From assembly GCA_020428405.1 (NCBI GenBank), contig JAGQMZ010000004.1, positions 1 to 39,899 of the forward strand: DNA of 39,899 nt, in the 5' to 3' direction. The stretch comes from Candidatus Saccharimonadota bacterium (GTDB taxonomy: Bacteria > Patescibacteriota > Saccharimonadia > Saccharimonadales > JAGQNJ01). Positions 25,513 through 34,223 of the stretch are shown here, in pieces. The position numbers were made by a program, and so were the translations under genes. Each line of letters opens with the position of its first letter. Positions within the stretch are counted from its first letter, which is position 1. The notes beneath the pieces are model-generated. The model did not search any database. It was given only the letters and a program-made list of their open reading frames with translations, and was not told the origin of the DNA.

Positions 25513-26376
25513 ATGCAAAATAGTGGTAATTACCATAAGCTCGATGGGGTAGGGATACCTGAAAAATTACAGGTTATTGATGGCGCCCCAAAAAAATTAT
25601 TCTATGTAGGCAAAGATCCCAATGATATCCTGAGCGAACCATCTGTTGCAATGGTAGGCACAAGAAAACCAACGCCTTACGGGAAAGAAGTTACACATAA
25701 CATAGCTTCTGAGTTGGCTAAACTGGGCGTAGTAATAGTTAGTGGATTGGCCTTGGGAGTAGATACCATTGCCCACAGAGCTTGTCTTGAAGCAAAAGGC
25801 AAAACCATAGCAGTTCTTCCTTGTGGACCAGACAAAGTCTATCCGGCCACTCATAGAGAAGATGCTAAACGAATAGTGCAGCAAGGAAGCACACTTTTAA
25901 CTGAATATCCGCCAGATACGCCTCCGTTAAGGCAGAACTTTATTGCCCGTAACAGATTGGTCTCTGGTTTGGGTGATGTAGTCATAGTTACTGAGGCGGC
26001 AGAGAAGAGCGGTACCTTACATACCGCCAATTTTGCCCTAAACCAATCTAAAACAGTCATGGCCGTTCCCGGCCAGATCAATAGTGCACTTAGCAAGGGC
26101 ACAAATAATTTAATAAAGGCTGGCGCAATACCGATTACATCTGTTGATGACATTATTTTTGAACTTGGCTTATCTAAAACTCAAAACAAGCTATTTGAGC
26201 CCCAAAACCCCCAAGAAAAAGTCGTGATAGACCTGTTAACTCAAGGTGTTAATGATGGCCATGAACTACTTATAAAAAGTGGTCTCCAAACTGCAGAATT
26301 TAATGAGACCTTGACCCTACTTGAGATAAACGGCCAAATCAAACCTATGGGCAGCAATGTATGGACTTTAGGTTAA
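25513..26376 (+). CDS. dprA: DNA-processing protein DprA
   Basis: DprA binds incoming single-stranded DNA during natural transformation and loads RecA. The ATG at 25513 (287 residues) is preferred over a TTG at 25504. The Rossmann-like core is clear: VAMVGTRKPTPYGKEV, VSGLALGVDTIAHRACL, LPCGPDKVYP, NFIARNRLVSGL, VTEAAEKSGTLHTA, and PGQINSALSKGTNNLIKAGA. A short C-terminal winged-helix-like segment (about 215-285) follows. The N-terminal SAM domain of longer DprA proteins is missing. The upstream spacer is shared with the divergent RNA gene. Confidence 0.95.
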   Translation: MQNSGNYHKLDGVGIPEKLQVIDGAPKKLFYVGKDPNDILSEPSVAMVGTRKPTPYGKEVTHNIASELAKLGVVIVSGLALGVDTIAHRACLEAKGKTIAVLPCGPDKVYPATHREDAKRIVQQGSTLLTEYPPDTPPLRQNFIARNRLVSGLGDVVIVTEAAEKSGTLHTANFALNQSKTVMAVPGQINSALSKGTNNLIKAGAIPITSVDDIIFELGLSKTQNKLFEPQNPQEKVVIDLLTQGVNDGHELLIKSGLQTAEFNETLTLLEINGQIKPMGSNVWTLG

Positions 26377-26382
26377 ATTTAT

Positions 26383-26411
26383 TTGACAACATTTTTTAGT
26401 TGTCGTATCTT
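26383..26411 (+). promoter_or_regulatory. Promoter of topA with overlapping inverted repeat
   Basis: TTGACA (26383-26388), a 17-nt spacer and TATCTT (26406-26411) give a good promoter with a leader of about 41 nt. GACAAC/GTTGTC inside it forms a 6-bp inverted repeat that could be an operator. A second candidate closer to the gene is TTGCAT (26421-26426), 16 nt, TACACT (26443-26448), which would leave a leader of only about 4 nt. Confidence 0.5.
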
Positions 26412-26458
26412 GGTTAACTGTTGCATAATTCCAACAAATCAATACACTTTAATTAAGC

Positions 26459-28756
26459 ATGAGCAAAAATCTAGTAATAGTAGAGAGCCCCGCGAAAGCA
26501 AAAACTATAGAGAAGTATTTGGGCAAAGACTATACCGTTAAAAGCAGCATGGGGCACGTCCGCTCCTTGCCAAGCAAGACGGGCAGTATTGATGTTTCTA
26601 AAAAATATGCGCCAGTTTATGAGATTAACGAAGATAAAACAAAGACAATCAATGAATTAAAACGTGCCACAAAATCTGCCACTACAATTTGGCTAGCATC
26701 TGATGAAGATAGAGAAGGCGAGGCCATAGCTTGGCACCTGAGTGAAGTTTTAAAACTTAACCCAAAAACCACAAAAAGAATTGTGTTTCATGAAATTACT
26801 AAGCCAGCCCTTGAAACGGCCGTAAAAAACCCTAGAAAAATTGACATGGAGTTGGTTGAGGCGCAGCAAGCCAGACAGTCGTTAGATTACCTAGTTGGCT
26901 TTGAGCTTAGCCCAGTATTATGGAAGAAAGTACGCCCCCAACTTAGCGCCGGCCGCGTTCAAAGTGTTGCAGTGCGCCTTGTAGTAGAGCGTGAGCGAGA
27001 AATAGAAGAGCACAAGGCAGAATCTACATTTAAGCTTATCGCTACGTTTAAACCAAAGCAAGGAACAGAGTTTCCGGCAGAGGCCGAAACAAAATTTGAA
27101 TCAGCTAAAAAAGTAAAGGCTGTTTTGGAGCAATATGCAAAAAGCACATTTACAGTAGAAGGCGTCGAACAAAAACCAGGTGTTAGAAACCCCGGCGGGC
27201 CGTTTACAACCAGTACGCTCCAGCAAGAGGCCAGTAATAAAATAGGCTACAGCCCACGGACAACCATGCAGTTAGCTCAAAAACTTTATGAGGCTGGGCA
27301 CATTACTTATATGCGTACCGATTCTATGAACATGTCTGAGGTAGCACTTAAGTCTATGGAGAGCTTTATTAAGAATGAGTACGGTCAGGATTATTATCAA
27401 AGACGCGTATTTAAATCTAAAAGCGCTGGCGCTCAAGAAGCACATGAAGCAATTAGGCCAACAGATGTAACCAAAGATAAAGCTGGAGCTGATCCATCTC
27501 AGCAAAAACTTTATAGACTAATTAGAAACAGAGCTTTAGCCAGCCAAATGACCCCAGCAAAAGTAGAAAAAACAGTGGTCAAAATAACGGCTAGCAAAAG
27601 CTCAGAAAAACTAGAAGCCAAAGGTGAAATAGTAGTATTTGACGGATTCTTAAAGGTATACGGCAAAAAAGGTGATGACAAGATTTTGCCAGAGCTATCT
27701 AACGGCGACAAACTAGACCTCAAAGAGGCTAGCTCAACGGAGGCACTAAGCCGCGGTGCAGCTCGCTACACAGAGGCTTCACTGGTCAAAAAACTAGAAG
27801 AAATGGGCATTGGCCGGCCAAGTACTTACGCCAGCACAATTAGTACCATACAGGGTAGGGGATACGTAGAACGTGGTGACCTAGAAGGCACAGAAACTAC
27901 CATTGCCTCGCTTAAGCTTGAAAAAGGGAAAATCAGAGAGGCCGAGGAAAAGACCATGTACGGTAAAGATAGCAATAAACTTTACCCAACCGATACCGGC
28001 AAAGTGGTGACAGACTTCCTAGTGAAGCATTTTGCAGACATTCTAGATTACGATTTTACTAAAGAGATTGAAGAAGAACTTGATGATATAGCCGACAAGA
28101 AAAAGAGCAGGGTAGAGGTGCTAGATCACTTTTATAAGCCGTTTCATAAGCTTGTCGAGGCCAGTGAGGACATTTCTAGGGCAGAGGCTACACAAACTCG
28201 TAAAATTGGCAAAGACAAAGATGGAACGCCAATCTTTGCCCGTTTTGGACGCTATGGTCCAATGCTTCAGCGTGGTGAGCAATCTGACGATAAAGAAAAG
28301 AAGCCGACCTTTGCGCCCCTTCCTCAAGGTGAAACTATTGATAGCGTCACCCTAGAACAGGCAATTAAAATGTTTAAATTGCCAAGGAGGGTGGGTGTTA
28401 CTGCCGATGGCCAAGAAATCACCGCCGATATTGGCCGTTTTGGCCCATATATTAAGGTAGATAAAACCTTTGTATCACTAAAAGAACCGCATGACCCGTT
28501 CACAATAAAAGAAGAGGCTGCCCGTAAACTTTATAAAGAAAAACTTGCCCAGATTAAAAAGCGTAACATCGCAGATTTCGGTAACATTAAGGTGCTACTT
28601 GGACCATTTGGCCCTTATGTTACAAACGGTAAAAAGAATGCTAAAATCCCTAAAGAAACTGACCCAAAGAAGCTAACAGAAAAGCAAGCCCAAAAACTGC
28701 TAGACGAAGCACCAGATAAAAAATCTCGATTTAATAAGAATAGAAATAAAAAATAA
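26459..28756 (+). CDS. topA: DNA topoisomerase I
   Basis: This type IA topoisomerase relaxes negative supercoils. The protein has 765 residues. The TOPRIM domain starts with LVIVESPAKAKTIEKYLG and contains DEDREGE (82-88). The catalytic Tyr is Tyr284 in GHITYMRTDS. Instead of zinc fingers, the C-terminus has three short repeats of the topoisomerase C-terminal type: RFGRYGPMLQ, IGRFGPYIKV and LGPFGPYVTN. A Lys-rich tail closes the protein. The length and order fit Gram-positive and Patescibacterial TopA. A strong hairpin follows the stop codon. Confidence 0.97.
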   Translation: MSKNLVIVESPAKAKTIEKYLGKDYTVKSSMGHVRSLPSKTGSIDVSKKYAPVYEINEDKTKTINELKRATKSATTIWLASDEDREGEAIAWHLSEVLKLNPKTTKRIVFHEITKPALETAVKNPRKIDMELVEAQQARQSLDYLVGFELSPVLWKKVRPQLSAGRVQSVAVRLVVEREREIEEHKAESTFKLIATFKPKQGTEFPAEAETKFESAKKVKAVLEQYAKSTFTVEGVEQKPGVRNPGGPFTTSTLQQEASNKIGYSPRTTMQLAQKLYEAGHITYMRTDSMNMSEVALKSMESFIKNEYGQDYYQRRVFKSKSAGAQEAHEAIRPTDVTKDKAGADPSQQKLYRLIRNRALASQMTPAKVEKTVVKITASKSSEKLEAKGEIVVFDGFLKVYGKKGDDKILPELSNGDKLDLKEASSTEALSRGAARYTEASLVKKLEEMGIGRPSTYASTISTIQGRGYVERGDLEGTETTIASLKLEKGKIREAEEKTMYGKDSNKLYPTDTGKVVTDFLVKHFADILDYDFTKEIEEELDDIADKKKSRVEVLDHFYKPFHKLVEASEDISRAEATQTRKIGKDKDGTPIFARFGRYGPMLQRGEQSDDKEKKPTFAPLPQGETIDSVTLEQAIKMFKLPRRVGVTADGQEITADIGRFGPYIKVDKTFVSLKEPHDPFTIKEEAARKLYKEKLAQIKKRNIADFGNIKVLLGPFGPYVTNGKKNAKIPKETDPKKLTEKQAQKLLDEAPDKKSRFNKNRNKK

Positions 28757-28783
28757 ACGGGTCAATTTTATAATGACCCGTTT
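28756..28783 (+). terminator. Intrinsic terminator of topA
   Basis: AACGGGTCA pairs with TGACCCGTT (9 bp, 9-nt AT-rich loop) and starts at the last base of the stop codon. The T-run after it is short. Confidence 0.7.
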
Positions 28784-28906
28784 ACAGCAATGTAGCACAA
28801 CAGAAAAAAAGAAAGGGTGTAAATTAGACTACATATTTTTATCTTTTGCACCTCTATTAAATAATAGTATTGTTATTTCAACAGTACGCATTATTGTCTA
28901 ATTAGT

Positions 28907-28963
28907 GCTATAATAAGTCATAGTAATAATTTACTTGACTAATTACATCTTACGTTTTATAAT
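28907..28963 (+). promoter_or_regulatory. Tandem promoters of the sigma4-HARE gene
   Basis: The better site is TTGACT (28935-28940), a 17-nt spacer, then TATAAT (28958-28963), giving a leader of about 40 nt. A second, upstream site is the extended -10 TGCTATAAT (28907-28914 region). Two strong sites suggest high or doubly controlled expression. Confidence 0.65.
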
Positions 28964-29009
28964 TATATAATAATTATTGTCTAAAGAGAATTTAACAGGA
29001 AGTTGATTA

Positions 29010-30044
29010 ATGCCAGAACAGATTAAACTAGACGCAAAACAGGTAACTGAAGCGATCCTAGCAACAATTGAGAAAGATAGAGAAAAAGAGATTGTGTCTA
29101 GACGCTTTGGCTTATTTGATCGCAAAGAAACTCTAGAACAGATAGGCGAGCTTCTGGGCATCACTCGTGAGCGTGTACGCCAACTAGAGAAAGCAATTGT
29201 TACACGTTTAAAATCACAGGCCCAGCAGGGTAGCATAACTGCTTTAACAGAGTCGGAAGCCAAGGTAATTGAACAGCTAAAGGCTGCTGGAAACGTCAGC
29301 AGAATAAGTAACCTAACAGATGAATTGACGGGCGAATCTGACAAAATTTCTCAGGCAAGGGTAGCGTTTATCGTGCAGCTGTCTCCTAACCTTGTTTCAC
29401 TAGATGAAAACGACCTTTTCTACCCAGCAGGTGCCCTAAAAGATATTTATAAAGATGCAAAAAACCTAAATAAAGAGGTTCTTGACATTGTTGCCACAAT
29501 TAAAGAAGTTGGTAAGCCAATTAGTCTTGCAAACTTAAGTAAGAAGATTAATAAAGATCAAGCTACTACAAACTCACTTGCCAGCATTTCTAAGCAACTT
29601 TCTAGCCTAAATGGCGATTGGGGCCTTAGCCGTTGGCCAGCCGTAAACCCAAAGAATATTAGAGATAAAATCTACGTTATTCTAAAAGAAAACGGCAAAC
29701 AAATGCACTTTAGTGAAATAGCAGATAAAATTCAGCAGTCAGACTTTAAGCGTAAAGACGTTACTACGCAAGCTATTCATAACGAACTTATTAAAGACAG
29801 CCGTTTTGTGCTAGTTGGTCGCGGAATATATGCTCTTAAAGAGTGGGGCTACAAAAAAGGTACAGTAGCAGATGTTATTGCAGAAATCCTTAAAAAGGCC
29901 GATGAGCCACTTCACAGAGACGAAATTGTTAAACGAGTACTAAAAAACCGTTACGTTAAAGAAACTACAATTCTGCTAAACCTACAAGGCAAACCGCAGT
30001 TTAAGCGTGTAGCTAAGGCAACTTATACTCTTGCTGACGCCTAA
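29010..30044 (+). CDS. Sigma-70 region 4-like HTH protein with HARE-HTH (RNA polymerase delta-like) domains
   Basis: The protein has 344 residues. Residues about 30-72 match sigma-70 region 4.2 (RRFGLFD, TLEQIGELLGITRERVRQLEKA), which in sigma factors binds the -35 element and the beta flap. No sigma region 2 or 3 is present, so it is not a full sigma factor. Residues about 213-342 form two HARE-HTH-like winged-helix units, the fold of RNA polymerase delta subunit. A domain fusion that acts on RNA polymerase is inferred. A Shine-Dalgarno motif (AGGAAG) precedes the ATG. It is a single-gene unit with its own strong promoters. Confidence 0.8.
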   Translation: MPEQIKLDAKQVTEAILATIEKDREKEIVSRRFGLFDRKETLEQIGELLGITRERVRQLEKAIVTRLKSQAQQGSITALTESEAKVIEQLKAAGNVSRISNLTDELTGESDKISQARVAFIVQLSPNLVSLDENDLFYPAGALKDIYKDAKNLNKEVLDIVATIKEVGKPISLANLSKKINKDQATTNSLASISKQLSSLNGDWGLSRWPAVNPKNIRDKIYVILKENGKQMHFSEIADKIQQSDFKRKDVTTQAIHNELIKDSRFVLVGRGIYALKEWGYKKGTVADVIAEILKKADEPLHRDEIVKRVLKNRYVKETTILLNLQGKPQFKRVAKATYTLADA

Positions 30045-30072
30045 GCGTGAACTTTGTACCTCTCAAAAAAAA

Positions 30073-30397
30073 CTACGTACGCTTAAAGTTTGACTTCTGA
30101 AGAAAGGCTGAAAAGTATTGGTCCCAAAAATACTCTTCTGACATAGTACTTATATGAATTGGTATGGGAGTCTTACGCGAGTTCTCAATTTCATCAGGGA
30201 ATAACTTGCTGGCGAATTTCAACCAAGCCACCAAAAGTTCTCTGAATAGATCTTGCAGAGGGTAGATAAGGAAAACTATCAATCTCATGGGACGTAGGGT
30301 AGCGTCCGTTGATATTTTTAAACTTTTCAAATCCTGCTCTAAGCTCATCTTTTGTCCATGAGTTTTGCCCTAATCCTGCTTTACGTGCTTTGTCCAT
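30073..30397 (-). pseudogene. Frameshifted HNH-repeat (homing-endonuclease-associated) protein gene
   Basis: From the ATG at 30397 the first frame encodes 67 residues and then stops (TGA). A second frame continues to 30073. The first part has SWTKDELRAGFEKFKNINGR, SARSIQRTFGGL and a YPTSHEID segment, the pattern of the homing-endonuclease-associated repeat (order W-x-ELxxALxxF, GRxPT, PSxxTIxRxFGG). The second frame has a plausible C-terminus (EEYFWDQYFSAFL). A single-base indel near 30190-30230 would join them. A TATATT box 6 nt before the ATG suggests it is still transcribed. It may instead be a short intact 67-residue protein. Confidence 0.5.
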
Positions 30398-30717
30398 ATA
30401 AATAATATAACTTAAATATCATGAACATTTTACGAACACTAGGTATTTAGCAATTTGTGGTAAAAGTAGATGGGTGTATAGATGATAATAGTAACTGTGC
30501 AAAAGAGGGCACAAAAAATTCCAAAAATAAATTCGAAATATAAGTATAAATATAGACGAATCTACACAAACGGGGGGGTATATACATTGTGTCGCACATT
30601 ATATCTTTTGCGACGCTTGATATGTATTCTCAGAGGATTACTGATACATCTGCTATAGGGGACTATTTAACAAAAATGGTAACTACCACGTTGTAATTGC
30701 CCGTCAAGCCCTACACG

Positions 30718-30743
30718 TTATGTTAAATACATGTTTAACATAA
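30718..30743. repeat. 10-bp perfect inverted repeat in the gene-free region
   Basis: TTATGTTAAA, 6-nt spacer, TTTAACATAA. The arm matches the XerD half of bacterial dif sites, but the arms are arranged in the opposite order to dif. It could be an operator or recombinase-binding site. Confidence 0.5.
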
Positions 30744-30762
30744 ATGCTTAATGTATCGCTAA

Positions 30763-30900
30763 ATAGTTTTCCACAGCACTATTTGATTTTTAGGCCATTT
30801 TGTTTCAATCTTGTGATAATTGCGGGTTACCCTAACACGAGGAGGTTTTCACGATTTTTTGACTTTTCACAGAATAAAGTGTTCTATATAGTTTTCCACA
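30763..30900. repeat. Two ATAGTTTTCCACA repeats with DnaA-box-like core
   Basis: Identical 13-mers end at 30775 and 30900, 125 bp apart in the same orientation. Their core TTTTCCACA fits the loose DnaA box TTWTNCACA. Two boxes are fewer than a typical oriC needs. Confidence 0.5.
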
Positions 30901-31031
30901 TAAACTAAAAATTAAAATAATGTACAAAATACGAACATCAATAGGGAATGTGGGGGGGTTTGACTTTTTTATTTTTATATATGTTTGTATGTTTTTCTAG
31001 ATATTTACTGTGAAGGTTTCTATTATTAATA

Positions 31032-31913
31032 TTACCTATAGAAGAGTCTCTCCTCTACCCTAACATCTACATATTCATTCACTACTGCTCCCCTACTCTC
31101 CTCATTATTAATGAATGCAACTAAAGTCCCTGCTTGCTGCTTAGGATCCTCTAATACATTAAATTTAACATAGTAATTCTTGCCCGAAAGTTTTACATGT
31201 AGATCATAGGGGCTTGTAGTAACTGTTAAGGACTCTACCTCTAAGTTTTGCTTCTGAAGCTGTTCGTTAATTATTGCAACAAATAAGGTTTGCTCTCGTG
31301 GGAATGCCGGTTTTCCTGGCTCTGGCTCAATACCCGATAAATCGATTACTCTTTTTAAGGCACCTATATCATTAAATTCTTGTTTATCCCAGACCGATAG
31401 CGTGACACCATTTTCACCTACCACCGCGATTTTGTTTGGAGTCTCTAAAGCAAAGACTGGTTGTGTTATACCTACTTTAACGCTTAACGTATTGCTAAAA
31501 ATATTTGTAGAAGTTTCAACAGTCTGAATCTCTGGAAAAGTCCCTTTTAATCCTTCTGTCAGCCCTTGATTATCAAATGTAATTTTAGAATGATTTAAAA
31601 TCGAACTATTTACAAAATCTTGAACTACTTTATCGTAATCTTCATGGTTTCTAATTGGCGTTGTGTTTTCTTCAACATTTATAATAATCGTGTCTGCTTT
31701 CTTGATAAGCGAGTAATACGTCATAAACGAAACTATTCCTAGTATGATGGCTGCATAAATAAATTTGCTGACTGGCGGTATCGTGAATCTTTGCTTATTT
31801 GAACGTTTTGTTTCTGATTTTTGGCTATTATCGCTTTTATAATATGAATAAACCGCTGTCTTTTGATTAGAAAGCGTACTGGTTTTTTCTTTTTTATTTT
31901 TTTTGATTTTCAT
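31032..31913 (-). CDS. ftsQ: Cell-division protein FtsQ/DivIB
   Basis: The protein has 293 residues. A basic cytoplasmic N-terminus of about 49 residues is followed by one membrane helix (about 50-70). A POTRA-like domain comes next (about 73-150, starting IIINVEENTTPI), then a beta domain ending near residue 290. FtsQ/DivIB links early and late divisome parts through FtsL and FtsB. The weak sequence but correct topology and its place at the end of the dcw cluster support the call. Its ATG overlaps the murG stop (ATGA), so the two are translationally coupled. No terminator is obvious downstream. Confidence 0.8.
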   Translation of the reverse strand: MKIKKNKKEKTSTLSNQKTAVYSYYKSDNSQKSETKRSNKQRFTIPPVSKFIYAAIILGIVSFMTYYSLIKKADTIIINVEENTTPIRNHEDYDKVVQDFVNSSILNHSKITFDNQGLTEGLKGTFPEIQTVETSTNIFSNTLSVKVGITQPVFALETPNKIAVVGENGVTLSVWDKQEFNDIGALKRVIDLSGIEPEPGKPAFPREQTLFVAIINEQLQKQNLEVESLTVTTSPYDLHVKLSGKNYYVKFNVLEDPKQQAGTLVAFINNEESRGAVVNEYVDVRVEERLFYR

Positions 31914-33031
31914 GATTTATTAAGTATATTCATTAACTCGGTGGCTATTCTTTCTGCAGAATTACTTGGGTAAACTCTTTCAGCCGCCTTAGCAAGTGAG
32001 TTTGCTTTTGCTCTATTGCTAAGCAGATCTCTTATTGTTTTTAGTAGAATGCTTGGCGATTGATCAAGCTCATCTTCACCTAAAACTATGGCAGCATTGT
32101 TTTTTTCTAAAATTTTGGCATTCAATATCTGATGGCCTCCAGCCAGATGTTTGGCAGGAATAGCAATTACAGGCTTAATTTGCTGAGCAAACTCAGCTAA
32201 TGAGCTCCCTGCCCTAGAGACAATTATATCCGCTGCTCCAGAATACTTATACATTTCATCTATATAGGTAATTGACCTATATAAGTCAGAATTTGTTTTT
32301 TGAAATTTTTTACCTGTCTGGTGCACTGTGAGCACTTTGTCCTTAGCAAGATCCGGCAATATTTTTTCTATTGCACTATTTATCCGTTGTGCACCTTGAC
32401 TACCTCCTGTTACCAATACCATTTTTGTATCTTCAGAAATGCCTAGCTCCTTTTTTAGCTCGTTTTGCCGGCTAGTAGATATTTTTATAAATTTATCTGA
32501 CACCGGTACTCCAACATGAATAAATTCTTGCTCATTTTTACCTGATATTGGCATGCCAGATAGTTTTTTAATAGCACTTTTTCCAATAATTTTTGTTGAC
32601 AGACTTGGAACGGCATCAGAGTCATGAGTTACGTAAGGAATTCCAGCCATTTTTGCTGCTAAACCAACCGGCACACTTACGTATCCACCTTTTATAAAAA
32701 TTACACTAGGACTTGTCTGTTTAATAAGTTTGTTAGCCTGCGACAAGCCTTTTATTGTTCTAAAGCTATCCCTAGCATTTAAGGCATGTGTCTTTACATC
32801 AAAAAGGCTCAGGAGCTTCGATTGATTTGGGTAGCGCCGGTACTTTCCACCAGAAATTCTAATAACTTTATCAATATCCTTTGAGGAATCTAAAATGTCG
32901 TTAAATGAGCCCCCTTTGTCTGTAACAGCTATTACAGACAATTGTTTATCAATTGATTTAAGTTTAGCTGCTACGGGCAATAGCGGAACGATATGTCCGC
33001 CCGTGCCCCCGCCTACCAGTAAAACCGTCAT
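31910..33031 (-). CDS. murG: UDP-GlcNAc:undecaprenyl-PP-MurNAc-pentapeptide GlcNAc-transferase
   Basis: MurG makes lipid II from lipid I on the inner face of the membrane. The ATG at 33031 gives 373 residues and the conserved start with VGGGTGGHIVPL (GGTGGH at about 8-13). An upstream ATG at 33100 lies inside ftsW and adds unconserved residues. C-terminal donor-site motifs are visible: VTGGSQGAQRIN, SRAGSSLAEFAQ, IPAKHLAGGHQILNA. A Shine-Dalgarno-like AGAGG precedes the ATG. The first 68 bp overlap the end of ftsW. Confidence 0.94.
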   Translation of the reverse strand: MTVLLVGGGTGGHIVPLLPVAAKLKSIDKQLSVIAVTDKGGSFNDILDSSKDIDKVIRISGGKYRRYPNQSKLLSLFDVKTHALNARDSFRTIKGLSQANKLIKQTSPSVIFIKGGYVSVPVGLAAKMAGIPYVTHDSDAVPSLSTKIIGKSAIKKLSGMPISGKNEQEFIHVGVPVSDKFIKISTSRQNELKKELGISEDTKMVLVTGGSQGAQRINSAIEKILPDLAKDKVLTVHQTGKKFQKTNSDLYRSITYIDEMYKYSGAADIIVSRAGSSLAEFAQQIKPVIAIPAKHLAGGHQILNAKILEKNNAAIVLGEDELDQSPSILLKTIRDLLSNRAKANSLAKAAERVYPSNSAERIATELMNILNKS

Positions 33032-34223
33032 GTAAATGACCTCTCTCTGATTTTGCTTTGCTAACACGAAATGAAGTATACCTAGAAACATTAAAAACAA
33101 GCCCTAGTGCCGCACTCACAAATAACAAGCTTGTCCCGCCATAACTAATAAATGGCAACGTAATGCCTTTTAGTGGCAGTACGCCTATCATGGCACCTAT
33201 ATTTATCATTGACTGAATACTAAACCAAGTAAGTACTCCTACGACTAACAGCCGTGTATAGTCGTCAGGTGCCTTTTCGGCAATCCTAAATATTCTAGTA
33301 AACAGACCAACGAACAATGCAATCAGTAGAGTAGTGCCAATAAAACCAAACTTTTCTGCAAATATAGCAAAAATTGAATCATTAGCCGCTTCCGGCAGAT
33401 AACCGTAAGCTTGCACGCTTCTGGCTAGACCTAAACCAAAAATACCACCTGAACCAACTGCTATCAAAGCTTGACATGTTTGATAACCAGTTGACTGACA
33501 ATCACTAGCCGGATTAAAGAATGTCTGTAGCCTTTGCCTCCTATATGGAGTACTAGAAACCGCCAAAATAAACGCAATTGCAATAGCGCCTGCAACAATT
33601 ACTATTCTTTTCATTGGTAGACCTGCCACAAAAGCCATAACACCCATCATAGCGAACATTACAGCTGCTGAACCAAGATCGCTTTGAACCACCGCAACAA
33701 TAATCCCAATTACTATAAAAGCATAGAATAATGGTAAAAGAGTTTGTTTGAAGCTAGCCAGTTTTCCATTATTTATCTGTGTTGCCAGAAATGATGCTAG
33801 CCATATAAGCAGAGCAAATTTTATAAGTTCTGCTGCCTGAAACGACAGCCCCTGTATTTGTATCCACCTGTAGGCACCATTAACCTGTTCACCCAATAAT
33901 CTTACTGCCGCCGACGCAATTACTGCAGCAACGATTAGTGGAGCTTGCAATTTTTGCCATGCAGCAAGCGGTACTTTAGCAACTATAAAAAAAACAATGA
34001 CACTGGCAGCCACAGCAATAAATTGTCGATTGATAAAATAATTTTCAGCAACGTTTCGTTGAGCAGACAAAGCTGGACTAATCGCATATAGAACAATCAG
34101 GCCGACTACTGTAAGTAACAATGCAAGGATTGGCAATATGTAATCCGGCCTGTGCTTTCTTTGAACATAATTACCAAATTTTAACCCACTATCCGATGAT
34201 GTGCGCTGGCCCGGAACATACAT
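32964..34223 (-). CDS. ftsW: FtsW, SEDS-family peptidoglycan polymerase
   Basis: FtsW polymerises lipid II at the septum together with FtsI. The ATG at 34223 gives 419 residues. It overlaps the mraY stop (TAATG), so translation is coupled. About ten transmembrane helices are visible. SEDS motifs include the region with QSDLGSA and the late GISLPFISYGG-like GITLPFISYGGTSL. The C-terminal 22 residues are encoded inside murG in another frame and are unconserved-looking. FtsI lies two genes upstream in the same operon. Confidence 0.93.
   Translation of the reverse strand: MYVPGQRTSSDSGLKFGNYVQRKHRPDYILPILALLLTVVGLIVLYAISPALSAQRNVAENYFINRQFIAVAASVIVFFIVAKVPLAAWQKLQAPLIVAAVIASAAVRLLGEQVNGAYRWIQIQGLSFQAAELIKFALLIWLASFLATQINNGKLASFKQTLLPLFYAFIVIGIIVAVVQSDLGSAAVMFAMMGVMAFVAGLPMKRIVIVAGAIAIAFILAVSSTPYRRQRLQTFFNPASDCQSTGYQTCQALIAVGSGGIFGLGLARSVQAYGYLPEAANDSIFAIFAEKFGFIGTTLLIALFVGLFTRIFRIAEKAPDDYTRLLVVGVLTWFSIQSMINIGAMIGVLPLKGITLPFISYGGTSLLFVSAALGLVFNVSRYTSFRVSKAKSERGHLHDGFTGRRGHGRTYRSAIARSS

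Larger units (their letters stand above)
30410..31031. other. Gene-free AT-rich region at a transcription convergence point
   Basis: This stretch of about 620 bp holds no plausible ORF. It contains two copies of ATAGTTTTCCACA (ending 30775 and 30900) that include DnaA-box-like TTTTCCACA, two G7 tracts (30572-30578, 30952-30958), a 10-bp inverted repeat (30718-30743) and a hairpin GTCGCA/TGCGAC (30591-30614). Large plus-strand genes point at it from the left and the dcw cluster from the right. The features are listed separately; the function is unknown. Confidence 0.6.

Noticed and set aside
30718-30743. Possible dif site
   Set aside because: The arm equals the XerD half-site, but dif has inner CATAA-N6-TTATG symmetry. 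Here the arms point the other way and no XerC-like half is present.
30763-30900. Replication origin
   Set aside because: There are only two relaxed DnaA boxes, no dnaA or dnaN gene in the window, and genes converge rather than diverge.
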